Origin: JBHENW01 sp046261875
GTDB taxonomy: Bacteria > Acidobacteriota > Thermoanaerobaculia > UBA5066 > Gp7-AA6
Length of the DNA: 31,139 bases
Assembly: GCA_046261875.1 (NCBI GenBank)
Contig: JBHENW010000168.1
Span: forward strand, 1 to 31,139
Direction: 5' to 3'
Each line of letters starts with the position of its first letter. The stretch's first letter is position 1. Both the position numbers and the translations under genes were made by a program. The notes beneath the pieces were generated by a model, which made no database searches, was not told the DNA's origin, and saw nothing but the letters and a program-made list of their open reading frames with translations. Positions 24,020 through 30,589 of this stretch are shown here, piece after piece.

Positions 24020-25627
24020 CTAGCCGATGTCGAACTCTCCCTCCTCGAGGGTCTCCTTCACGCTCGCCATGAACTTGTCCGCGTCGGCGCCGTCCACCAG
24101 CCGGTGATCGAAAGAGAGCGCGAGGTATCCCGTGGTCCGGATGCCGAGCGCGTCGTTTCCCGCGTCGTCCTTCACGACGACCGCCCGCTTCTCGATCGTT
24201 CCGACCCCGAGGATCGCGACCTGCGGCTGCGGGATGATGGGCGTGCCGAAGAGGGACCCGAAGACGCCCGGGTTCGTCACGGTGAACGTCCCCCCCTGGA
24301 TCTCCTCGGGCTTGAGCCGTTTGGTGCGCGCGCGCTCGGCCAGGTCCTGGGTCGCGCGCGCCAGGCCGAGGATCGACTTCTCGTCGGCGTTCTTGATGAC
24401 GGGGACGATCAAGCCCCAGTCGAGGGCGACCGCCATCCCCAGGTGGATGTCCTTGTGGTACACGATGTTGTCGCCGTCGATCGAGGCGTTGATCTGCGGG
24501 AACTTCTTGAGCGCCTGGATCGCCGCCCGGAAGATGAACGGCAGGTACGTGAGCTTGACGCCGTTCTTCTGGAGGAACGCCTCCTTGTGCTGCTCCCGGA
24601 GCCTCGCGATGTTGGTGTAGTCCACCTGGAAGACCGTCGTGACGTGCGCCGAGGTCCGCTTGGAGAGGATCATGTTGTCGGCGGTGATCTTCCGGATCTT
24701 CGACATGGGGACGATCTCGTCCCGATCGGAGACCGGCGCGGCGGGGCGCGAGGGCGCCGCCGGCGGTGCGGGCTCCGCGCGGCCGGGTTGGGCGGGCTGG
24801 GCCTCGGCGGGCTGCACCGCGGCCGCGGCGGCAGTGGCGGGAGCCGCGGGACCCGTCTTGCGGTTCTCGATGTACGACAGGATGTCGTTCTTCGTAACCC
24901 GGTTGTAGATCCCGGTCCCCTCGATCTCGCGGATGTTCACGCCCTGGTCCTGCGCGATCTTGCGCACGAGCGGGGAGGACCTCTGCCGGATCCGCTCTTC
25001 GATCGACTCGACGCGGCCGACGGCGCGCTCTTCCTGCGGCGCTGCGGCCGGGGTTTGGGCCGGAGGAGGGGGCCGGCGCTCAGGCTCGGGCGGAGGGGCG
25101 GACTCCGCGGCGCCGCGTTGTTCGGCGCTTTCTGTCGGGCCCCGCTGCGGGGCGCTTTCAGTCGGGCCGCGCTGCGCGGCCACGGCGGCGGGGCTCGGGG
25201 TCGCTTCGGGCGCCTCGGGCTCCGGAGAACGCGTCTGGGTCTCTTTCGCCGCGCCTTCGGAGACCGGCGGGGCCGGACCGCCCGAAGGGGGCGCCGGAGC
25301 GGCCGGGGCGGCAGCGGGTGGAGCCGCGGCGGCCGCCGAAGCCGGGGGCTTCTCGGCCCCTTGGGCCGGAGCCGCCGCCGGCTGCTCGCCGGCTTCGCCG
25401 ACGAGCGCGACGACCGTGTTGATCGGTACCGTCTGGCCCTCGGGGACCTTGATCTCGACCAAGGTGCCGGCGACCGGGGAGGGGATCTCCGCATCGACCT
25501 TGTCGGTGGAGATCTCGAAGATCGGCTCGTCCCGCTTGACGGTCTCACCGACCTTCTTGAGCCACTTCGTGATGGTGCCTTCGGCTATGGATTCCCCCAT
25601 CTGGGGCATGATCACTTCCGTCGCCAT
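24020..25627 (-). CDS. Dihydrolipoamide acyltransferase (E2) of a 2-oxo acid dehydrogenase complex
   Basis: The 535-residue protein has the full E2 order. A single lipoyl domain (1-78) has K43 in EISTDKVDAEIP as the lipoate attachment site. A long Ala/Pro linker (82-212) holds three 9-residue repeats (152-178). A peripheral subunit-binding domain follows at about 216-253 (SSPLVRKIAQDQGVNIREIE). The catalytic domain (300-535) has H508 and D512 in FDHRLVDGAD. The Shine-Dalgarno AGGAGAT precedes ATG 25627. It could serve pyruvate, 2-oxoglutarate or branched-chain oxo acids; the motifs lean to the SucB/BCKDH side but do not settle it. No E1 or E3 gene is in the window. lipB and lipA lie downstream in the same direction. 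Confidence 0.95.
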   Translation of the reverse strand: MATEVIMPQMGESIAEGTITKWLKKVGETVKRDEPIFEISTDKVDAEIPSPVAGTLVEIKVPEGQTVPINTVVALVGEAGEQPAAAPAQGAEKPPASAAAAAPPAAAPAAPAPPSGGPAPPVSEGAAKETQTRSPEPEAPEATPSPAAVAAQRGPTESAPQRGPTESAEQRGAAESAPPPEPERRPPPPAQTPAAAPQEERAVGRVESIEERIRQRSSPLVRKIAQDQGVNIREIEGTGIYNRVTKNDILSYIENRKTGPAAPATAAAAAVQPAEAQPAQPGRAEPAPPAAPSRPAAPVSDRDEIVPMSKIRKITADNMILSKRTSAHVTTVFQVDYTNIARLREQHKEAFLQKNGVKLTYLPFIFRAAIQALKKFPQINASIDGDNIVYHKDIHLGMAVALDWGLIVPVIKNADEKSILGLARATQDLAERARTKRLKPEEIQGGTFTVTNPGVFGSLFGTPIIPQPQVAILGVGTIEKRAVVVKDDAGNDALGIRTTGYLALSFDHRLVDGADADKFMASVKETLEEGEFDIG

Positions 25628-25788
25628 CGGATCTCCTTTTTCGCCAAAAAAGAACCGTTCGACAGAATAGCACCCGTTTGCGGCCGGCGCCGCCCCTCCA
25701 TTCACCGGTTCCGAGCCACCGTCCGCCGGGAAGCCCGGGACGCGCGGCGCCAGGACTCGTAACTTCCGCCGTGAGGGAAGGAGAGAGC
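25628..25788. promoter_or_regulatory. Divergent regulatory region for E2 and LiaI-like operons
   Basis: 161 bp between divergent start codons. For the E2 gene, a possible -10 box TATTCT (minus strand, 25669-25664) lies about 37 bp before the ATG; I see no good -35. The E2 leader also contains an A/T stem of six pairs, CTTTTT (25636-25641) with AAAAAG (25647-25652), which ends at its Shine-Dalgarno. For the plus-strand gene only the Shine-Dalgarno GGAAGGAGAG before ATG 25789 is clear. Confidence 0.45.
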
Positions 25789-26220
25789 ATGAACGCGGAA
25801 GAGAGATCGGAAGCGAGAGCGGAAGAGAGGAGCGAGGCGGCGCGACGGCAGGGCATCGTCGGGCGGATCGTGTTCGGCGTGCTCTTCATCGGGATCGGCG
25901 CCCTGTTCACCCTCGACAACATCGGGATCGTGGAGGCCGGCCGCCTGCGGTGGTACTGGCCGGTGCTGCTCGTCGGATCGGGCATTCCGCCGCTGGTCGC
26001 TCCGAAGACCGCCGGCGACTCGGTCTGGGGGATGTTCCTCGTCGCGCTCGGCGCGTTCTTCCTGCTGCGCCGTTTCGACGTCATCGACTGGAGCATGCGC
26101 GACGTCTGGCCCCTCTTCCTCGTTCTGGCCGGCGCGATGCTGCTGCTGCGCGCCTTCGTGGAGCGCCGAGGACCGCGCAATGGAGGCGTACAGCCGCTGG
26201 AGAACGGAGGCGCGCGATGA
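25789..26220 (+). CDS. LiaI-like transmembrane protein
   Basis: A 143-residue protein with a charged N-terminus containing two copies of AEERSEA, then about four membrane segments: IVFGVLFIGIGALFTLDNIG, YWPVLLVGSGIPPLV, SVWGMFLVALGAFFLL and VWPLFLVLAGAMLLLRAF. The repeated 'WP-x-x-L-V-x-x-G' spacing is that of LiaI/DUF5668 membrane modules. It lacks the extracytoplasmic beta domain found in its neighbour. ATG 25789 follows a good Shine-Dalgarno, and its stop overlaps the next gene by 4 nt. It is likely to partner the LiaF-like protein in sensing envelope stress; that role is inferred from LiaFSR systems. Confidence 0.82.
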   Translation: MNAEERSEARAEERSEAARRQGIVGRIVFGVLFIGIGALFTLDNIGIVEAGRLRWYWPVLLVGSGIPPLVAPKTAGDSVWGMFLVALGAFFLLRRFDVIDWSMRDVWPLFLVLAGAMLLLRAFVERRGPRNGGVQPLENGGAR

Positions 26221-26939
26221 GCGCTTCGCAGGAAAGGAGAGGGAGGTTGCCGGCGCTCACCGGCCGGATGATCCTGGGCGGGACCCTCATCCTCTTCGGG
26301 CTTCTGTTCCTCCTCGACAACCTCGGGTACCTGGCCGCGAGCCGCGTCCTGCAATTCTGGCCGCTCATGCTCATCGCGATCGGAGTCTGGAAGGTCCTGC
26401 AGCCGCGCGAGGATGGCCAGCGCGGGCTCGGTGTCGTCCTGATCGCCATCGGCCTCTTCCTGCAGCTCCAGATGCTCGCCGTGATGGACCTGGAGTTCCG
26501 GCACGTCTGGCCCGCGGTGCTGATCGCCTTGGGCGGACTGTTGCTCTGGAGGGGCGTCTTTCAGCGCAGCCGGCCTCAGCCCGGCGGCGCGCGCTTGGCC
26601 TCCTCCGAGCTCCACGAGATGGCCTTCATGGGAGGCGGCAACCGCATCATCGACAGCCCGGACTTCCGGGGCGGCGACCTCACGGCGATCATGGGGGGGC
26701 TCGAGCTCGACCTGCGCAAGGCGAACATGACCTCGGAGTCCGCGGTCGTCGACGTCTTCGCGCTCTGGGGCGGGATCGAGATGCGCGTGCCGCCGGAGTG
26801 GAGCGTCGAGGTCCAGGGCGTCGCGATCCTCGGCGGCATCGAGAACAACGCCCGCGCCTCCGCCGTCGAGGGCAACCCCGGCAGGCGGCTCATCATCCGG
26901 GGCACGGTCCTGATGGGCGGGCTCGAGATCAAGAACTAG
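26217..26939 (+). CDS. LiaF-like membrane protein with C-terminal 'toast-rack'-like beta domain
   Basis: The 240-residue protein starts with a LiaI-like membrane module (MILGGTLILFGLLFLLDNLG, then FWPLMLIAIGVWKVL and further helices to about 120). The C-terminal half (HEMAFMGGGNRIIDSPDFRG, then ITAIMGGLELDLR-type strands, VDVFALWGGIEMRVP and VLMGGLEI) is the DUF2154/LiaF C-terminal domain with repeated G-G-(I/L)-E turns. In Firmicutes LiaF restrains the LiaS kinase until cell-wall damage occurs. Here it is followed seven bases later by a LytS-type kinase, so it may perform a similar inhibitory role for a different kinase class. Confidence 0.88.
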   Translation: MSASQERRGRLPALTGRMILGGTLILFGLLFLLDNLGYLAASRVLQFWPLMLIAIGVWKVLQPREDGQRGLGVVLIAIGLFLQLQMLAVMDLEFRHVWPAVLIALGGLLLWRGVFQRSRPQPGGARLASSELHEMAFMGGGNRIIDSPDFRGGDLTAIMGGLELDLRKANMTSESAVVDVFALWGGIEMRVPPEWSVEVQGVAILGGIENNARASAVEGNPGRRLIIRGTVLMGGLEIKN

Positions 26940-26946
26940 CGCGTTC

Positions 26947-28005
26947 GTGCATCCGATCCTCGCCCGAAAGGGCCGCCTGCTTCCGTACCTGGCCGCCACG
27001 TTGCCGATCGGGGGCATCCTCGCGGCGCTGCTCGCGGGGCGAGGCGGCTTCCCCCTCTTGCAAGCCGCCACGCTCGCCGTGCCGATGATGCTGCTTTACG
27101 CGTTTCTCGGCCTTTCCGCCTGGTACCCCTGCCGCGCCGCGCCCCTCGGGCGCTCTCCCATCGCGCGCTCCGTCGCGACCCACCTCGCCGCCGCCCTGCT
27201 GACGAGCGCGGTCTGGGTCCTCCTCGGAGCCGGCCTTGCCCGCGTGCTGGCCGCTGTCCCCCAGCTCCGGGACCTGCCGCCGCGTTATGCGTCTCAGGTG
27301 CCGGCGCTCTTTTCCGTCGGTGTGCTCCTCTACCTGATCTCGAGCGCTCTCCACTACGTTCTCCTCGCGTTCGAGGAGTCCCGCGAAGCCGAGCGGCGGG
27401 AGGCGGAGCTGCGTGTCCTCGCCCGGGACGCGCAGCTGAAGGCCCTCAAGGCGCAGCTCCACCCCCACTTTCTCTTCAACAGCCTCCACTCGGTCGGGGC
27501 GCTGACGGCGAAAGACCCGGCGCGCGCGCGCGAAATGTGCCTGCGCCTGGCGGAGTTCCTGCGCAAGAGCCTGGCCGTCGGGGAGAGCGAGAGCATCCCG
27601 GTCCTCGAGGAGATGGCCCTCGCGAAGGCGTATCTCGCCGTGGAAGCGCTCCGCTTCGGGCCGCGGCTCGTGATCGAAGAGGACTTCGAGCTCGCGGATG
27701 CCTGCGAGATTCCGCCGCTCCTCCTCCAGCCGCTCGTGGAGAACGCGGTCCGGCACGGAATCGGAAGCCGCGTCGAGGGGGGCTCCATCCGCCTCGAGGC
27801 CCGCCAGACGGGACGGCGCCTGAGGATCGTCATCGAGAACCCCTGCGATCCGGACGCCCCGCCGGCGCGCGGGACCGGCCTCGGCCTCGCCAACGTGCGC
27901 GCCCGCCTCGCGGCGCGTTACGGACCGGACGCGATCTTCGCGGCCCGGCACCTCGAGGACCGATACCTCGTGGTCCTGTCCATTCGTGCGCAGGCGGGCG
28001 CGTGA
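26947..28005 (+). CDS. LytS/YehU-type sensor histidine kinase
   Basis: The 352-residue protein has about four N-terminal membrane segments (13-31, 38-58, 78-104, 119-142) and a short coiled linker (EESREAERREAELRVLARDA). The His_kinase domain follows with QLHPHFLFNSLHS, where H174 is the likely phosphorylated histidine. The ATPase has the N box (LLLQPLVENAVRHGI) and a glycine-rich GTGLGLANVRARL. There is no large extracytoplasmic sensor domain, so the signal may come from the membrane or from the LiaF-like partner. Start is GTG 26947; its stop overlaps the response regulator by 4 nt (GTGA). Confidence 0.93.
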   Translation: MHPILARKGRLLPYLAATLPIGGILAALLAGRGGFPLLQAATLAVPMMLLYAFLGLSAWYPCRAAPLGRSPIARSVATHLAAALLTSAVWVLLGAGLARVLAAVPQLRDLPPRYASQVPALFSVGVLLYLISSALHYVLLAFEESREAERREAELRVLARDAQLKALKAQLHPHFLFNSLHSVGALTAKDPARAREMCLRLAEFLRKSLAVGESESIPVLEEMALAKAYLAVEALRFGPRLVIEEDFELADACEIPPLLLQPLVENAVRHGIGSRVEGGSIRLEARQTGRRLRIVIENPCDPDAPPARGTGLGLANVRARLAARYGPDAIFAARHLEDRYLVVLSIRAQAGA

Positions 28006-28763
28006 AGTCGGGGGACGGACCGTTGCGGGTCCTCATCGTGGACGACGAAGAGGCGGCGCGCGTCATCCTCAAGGAGCTCCTCGCCGAGGAGCCCGGCATC
28101 GAGGTCATCGGGGAATGTGCCAACGGGTTCGAGGCCGTGAAGGCCGCGGCAGAATGGAAGCCCGACGTCCTGCTGCTGGACATCGAGATGCCCAAGCTCG
28201 ATAGATTCGAGGTGCTCGAGCTCGTGGATCCGGCCCTCGGTGTCGTCTTCGTCACGACGTACGACAGCTACGCCCTGCGCGCGTTCGAGGTTCACGCGGT
28301 CGACTACGTGCTCAAGCCGTTCCGGCCGGAGCGGCTGCGGGAAGCCCTCGAGCGAGCGCGCGGCCGCGCCGGAAAGAGGCGCGCGGACCCGGCGGAGCTC
28401 GCGGCGGCCGCCCGCCCTCCCGGCCACGCCCTGCAGCGCGTCGTCGTGCGCGACGGCTCCCGCGTCCACCTGATCCCGAGCGAGAAGCTGGACTATGCTG
28501 AAGCGCAGGACGACTACGTCGTCCTCAAGAGCGAGGGGAAGAAGTACCGCAAGCCGCAGACCCTCGCGAGTCTGGCCGGCGCTCTGGACCCCGAACGCTT
28601 CATCCGCGTGCATCGGTCCTACCTGGTCAACCTGGATCGCCTCCAGCGCATCGAGCTCTACGCCAAGAACAGCCACGTCGCGATCCTCGCCGACGGGACG
28701 CGGATTCCCCTCAGCCGCGAAGGGCACGCGCGTCTGAAGTCCGCAATCGGAGAACGGGACTAG
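28002..28763 (+). CDS. LytTR-family response regulator
   Basis: The 253-residue regulator has a receiver domain (8-122) with acidic pocket D14-D15, phospho-acceptor D60 in LLLDIEMP, T85 and K105 (DYVLKPF). A LytTR DNA-binding domain follows (about 143-250: VVVRDGSRVHLIPSEKLDY, then FIRVHRSYLVNLDRLQRIEL). After the phospho-site the sequence is KLDRFEVLEL, where most relatives have D-G-F; the glycine is replaced by R68. GTG 28002 overlaps the kinase stop by 4 nt. It probably controls the LiaI/LiaF operon and cell-envelope genes. Its TAG stop shares a CTAG palindrome with the convergent gene. Confidence 0.94.
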   Translation: MKSGDGPLRVLIVDDEEAARVILKELLAEEPGIEVIGECANGFEAVKAAAEWKPDVLLLDIEMPKLDRFEVLELVDPALGVVFVTTYDSYALRAFEVHAVDYVLKPFRPERLREALERARGRAGKRRADPAELAAAARPPGHALQRVVVRDGSRVHLIPSEKLDYAEAQDDYVVLKSEGKKYRKPQTLASLAGALDPERFIRVHRSYLVNLDRLQRIELYAKNSHVAILADGTRIPLSREGHARLKSAIGERD

Positions 28764-29383
28764 GAGCGCTTCGGAAGCGCGCGGGCCGCTTCCAGTGCCG
28801 CGCGGATGGCTTCGCCGCCAGCCGGGAACGGGATGTCCTGGTTGCCGAGCAGGACGGATGCGTCGTGCGGGTCCCCGGCGGCGATCCAGACGACCGGCGT
28901 GCCCCGCTGGAGCGCTTCGAGGAGGACCTGCGTCGTCCCGCCCAGCCCGCGGCCCCTGCGGCCGTCCCACACGGCGAGGAGCACGTTCGTCCGGTCCAGG
29001 ATGAAACGCCCGACGGCGGCGTAGGCCGCGTCCTGGGCTTCGGGAGTCCGCCGCGCGCCGGGCAGCTCGTGCACCTCGCCCGAGCGGGACAGCAGCTGTC
29101 CGAACTCCTGAAGCGAGGCGGGACCCGCGAAGTCCTTCTCGTACTCCGAACGGACGAAGGGCAGGATGGCCTCCACACGGAAACCGAGCTCCAGGGCTTC
29201 CTGGGCGACGATGCGATCCGCCCCTTCCGCGAGGCCCGTGAGGAGTGTCGGGACGGCTCCTTCCGGCCGCGTCCCCCGAAGGAAGCCGAGAACCTCGCGC
29301 ACGCGATCGCGCAACAGGCGGGGGGAGGCATCGGCCAGCCGGTTCGGCCGGTGCCCCGTGACGCCGACCGTCAGGGGGCTCAC
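28760..29383 (-). CDS. SLOG-like Rossmannoid protein, predicted nucleotide-binding
   Basis: A 207-residue protein whose motifs match the SLOG/LOG superfamily (DprA-, YpsA- and LSDAT-related): V6-G-V-T-G-H-R near the N-terminus, LLTGLAEGADRIVAQEALELG (the G-x-A-x-G-A-D phosphate loop), LLAVWDGRRGRGLGGT (W139-D-G and G148-G-T) and a final strand TPVVWIAA. SLOG domains bind or process nucleotides; in Thoeris ThsA one binds a TIR-made cyclic ADP-ribose. No fused effector is present. Start is GTG 29383, overlapping the patatin stop by 4 nt, so the two are coupled. A housekeeping YpsA/DUF1273-like role is the main alternative. Confidence 0.78.
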   Translation of the reverse strand: MSPLTVGVTGHRPNRLADASPRLLRDRVREVLGFLRGTRPEGAVPTLLTGLAEGADRIVAQEALELGFRVEAILPFVRSEYEKDFAGPASLQEFGQLLSRSGEVHELPGARRTPEAQDAAYAAVGRFILDRTNVLLAVWDGRRGRGLGGTTQVLLEALQRGTPVVWIAAGDPHDASVLLGNQDIPFPAGGEAIRAALEAARALPKRS

Positions 29384-30516
29384 GTGCGGTCGAATGCGGG
29401 CGGGAAGTGCTCCGGTTTCACATGCCTGGCAGCCACTTTCTGCCCGATCCGGTCGAGGTCCTCGAGGTTGCGGACGTCGCTCATCTGCGAGAGCGCTTCG
29501 ACGCGCTGTTCCTCGTAGTCGAGACTCAGGTCGGCCAGCGCCTTCTTCTCCAGGTCGATGTCGTACCGCAGATAGGAGATCTGGGGCGTCGGGCCGATGC
29601 CGTCGTTGGCCAGGGTCCCGATCTGCCGGTCGATCGGGCGCGCCGTGGGGCTGTTCGACAGGAGCTGGAGCACGGTCTGCAGCAGCTCGGAGGCGTCGTA
29701 CATCATGTGCTGGAAGAGCAGGCCGACCCATTCGAGGTTGGTGTAGCGCTGGAGCTTCTCGCGCGGCTTCACCTTGAGAAACGATCCGGTTCCCACGGAG
29801 CAGAGCAGCAGCTTGTCCTCGCCCATCGGCCACCGCAGGGCGTAGCCGTCGAGCGTCGCGACGAAGAGGAGCTGCAGGGACGGGTTGTTGTGCATGGACA
29901 CGCCCCCGTCCACGAAGATCGCCCCCTCGCCGGCGCCCACGTCCGAGATCATCCGGGGCTTGAAATAGGTCGGGGCGGCCGTTGAGGAGCGAACGACTTC
30001 CCAGAGGGGGAGGTTCTTGTTGAACTCGTAGAACTTGTGGTCCGGGAGGTTGACGAGAGTCCAGACCGAGCCCGTGTCCGCGCGCCGCGCCACGATCATG
30101 AGTCCCACGCGCAGGTCCGGACTCGTCAGCGTCCGGTCGCCGAGGTGCTGGCGGAGCAGGCCCTCGAGGGGGTTCTCGTCGAACCGCGCTCCGAGGAGTC
30201 GGCCGATGAACCCGAGGAAGTACTTCATCGGCACGAACGCCTTGCGTCCGAGGCTCAGGTAGAGCTGCCGGAGATCGGAGACCGGGTGGCCGAGTGCGAG
30301 CATCGTCGCGATGATCGCGCCCGTGCTCGTGCCTCCGATCAGGTCGAAGTAGTCGGCCAGTACGAGGTCGGGCCTGCCCGTGCGCTCTCTCAGGATCTTC
30401 TCGATCCGATCGAGGAATCCGAGGGTCACGAGGCCGCGCAAGCCGCCCCCGTCGAGCGCGAGGAGCCTCTTGGGGCCCGGCTCACGCAGCCGCTTGTCTA
30501 GGTCGGTCTGAGCCAT
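29380..30516 (-). CDS. Patatin-like phospholipase
   Basis: The 378-residue enzyme has all patatin landmarks. The oxyanion loop is LALDGGGLRGLVTLG (D22-G25, R27, G28), the nucleophile elbow is GGTSTGAIIA (S64), and the catalytic aspartate is in IFVDGGVSMHNN (D203). The family motif SSTAAPTYFKP sits between them. It should hydrolyse acyl esters of membrane phospholipids. The C-terminal third (from about 250) has no recognised domain. Relatives serve as CBASS effectors (CapV/CapE), though others are ordinary lipases. ATG 30516 is 73 bp from the divergent TIR gene, and the stop overlaps the SLOG gene. No CD-NTase gene is in the window. Confidence 0.93.
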   Translation of the reverse strand: MAQTDLDKRLREPGPKRLLALDGGGLRGLVTLGFLDRIEKILRERTGRPDLVLADYFDLIGGTSTGAIIATMLALGHPVSDLRQLYLSLGRKAFVPMKYFLGFIGRLLGARFDENPLEGLLRQHLGDRTLTSPDLRVGLMIVARRADTGSVWTLVNLPDHKFYEFNKNLPLWEVVRSSTAAPTYFKPRMISDVGAGEGAIFVDGGVSMHNNPSLQLLFVATLDGYALRWPMGEDKLLLCSVGTGSFLKVKPREKLQRYTNLEWVGLLFQHMMYDASELLQTVLQLLSNSPTARPIDRQIGTLANDGIGPTPQISYLRYDIDLEKKALADLSLDYEEQRVEALSQMSDVRNLEDLDRIGQKVAARHVKPEHFPPAFDRT

Positions 30517-30589
30517 CGCATTGTCGGGTCTGTGGTCGCGCCGCGCTTCGTGACACTATATCGCCCCGGCGCGCGCAGCCGTCGCGGAC
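30517..30589. promoter_or_regulatory. Divergent promoter region between patatin and TIR genes
   Basis: A 73-bp gap between two divergent ATGs. Its only A/T-rich spot is GACACTATATCG at 30552-30563. On the minus strand this gives TATAGT (30560-30555), one mismatch from the -10 consensus and about 38 bp before the patatin ATG. On the plus strand CTATAT could serve the TIR gene. No clear -35 or operator repeat is visible. Confidence 0.5.

Noticed and set aside
22697..25762. A 1021-codon open frame on the plus strand
   Set aside because: It lies antisense to E2, the GT-C protein and lipB, which have strong motifs. Its product is an Arg/Gly/Asp-rich sequence without domains, as expected from the opposite strand of high-GC genes.
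28760..30516. Calling the patatin gene a CBASS effector
   Set aside because: No CD-NTase, Cap2/Cap3 or other CBASS gene is visible in the window; patatin motifs alone do not separate effectors from ordinary lipases.
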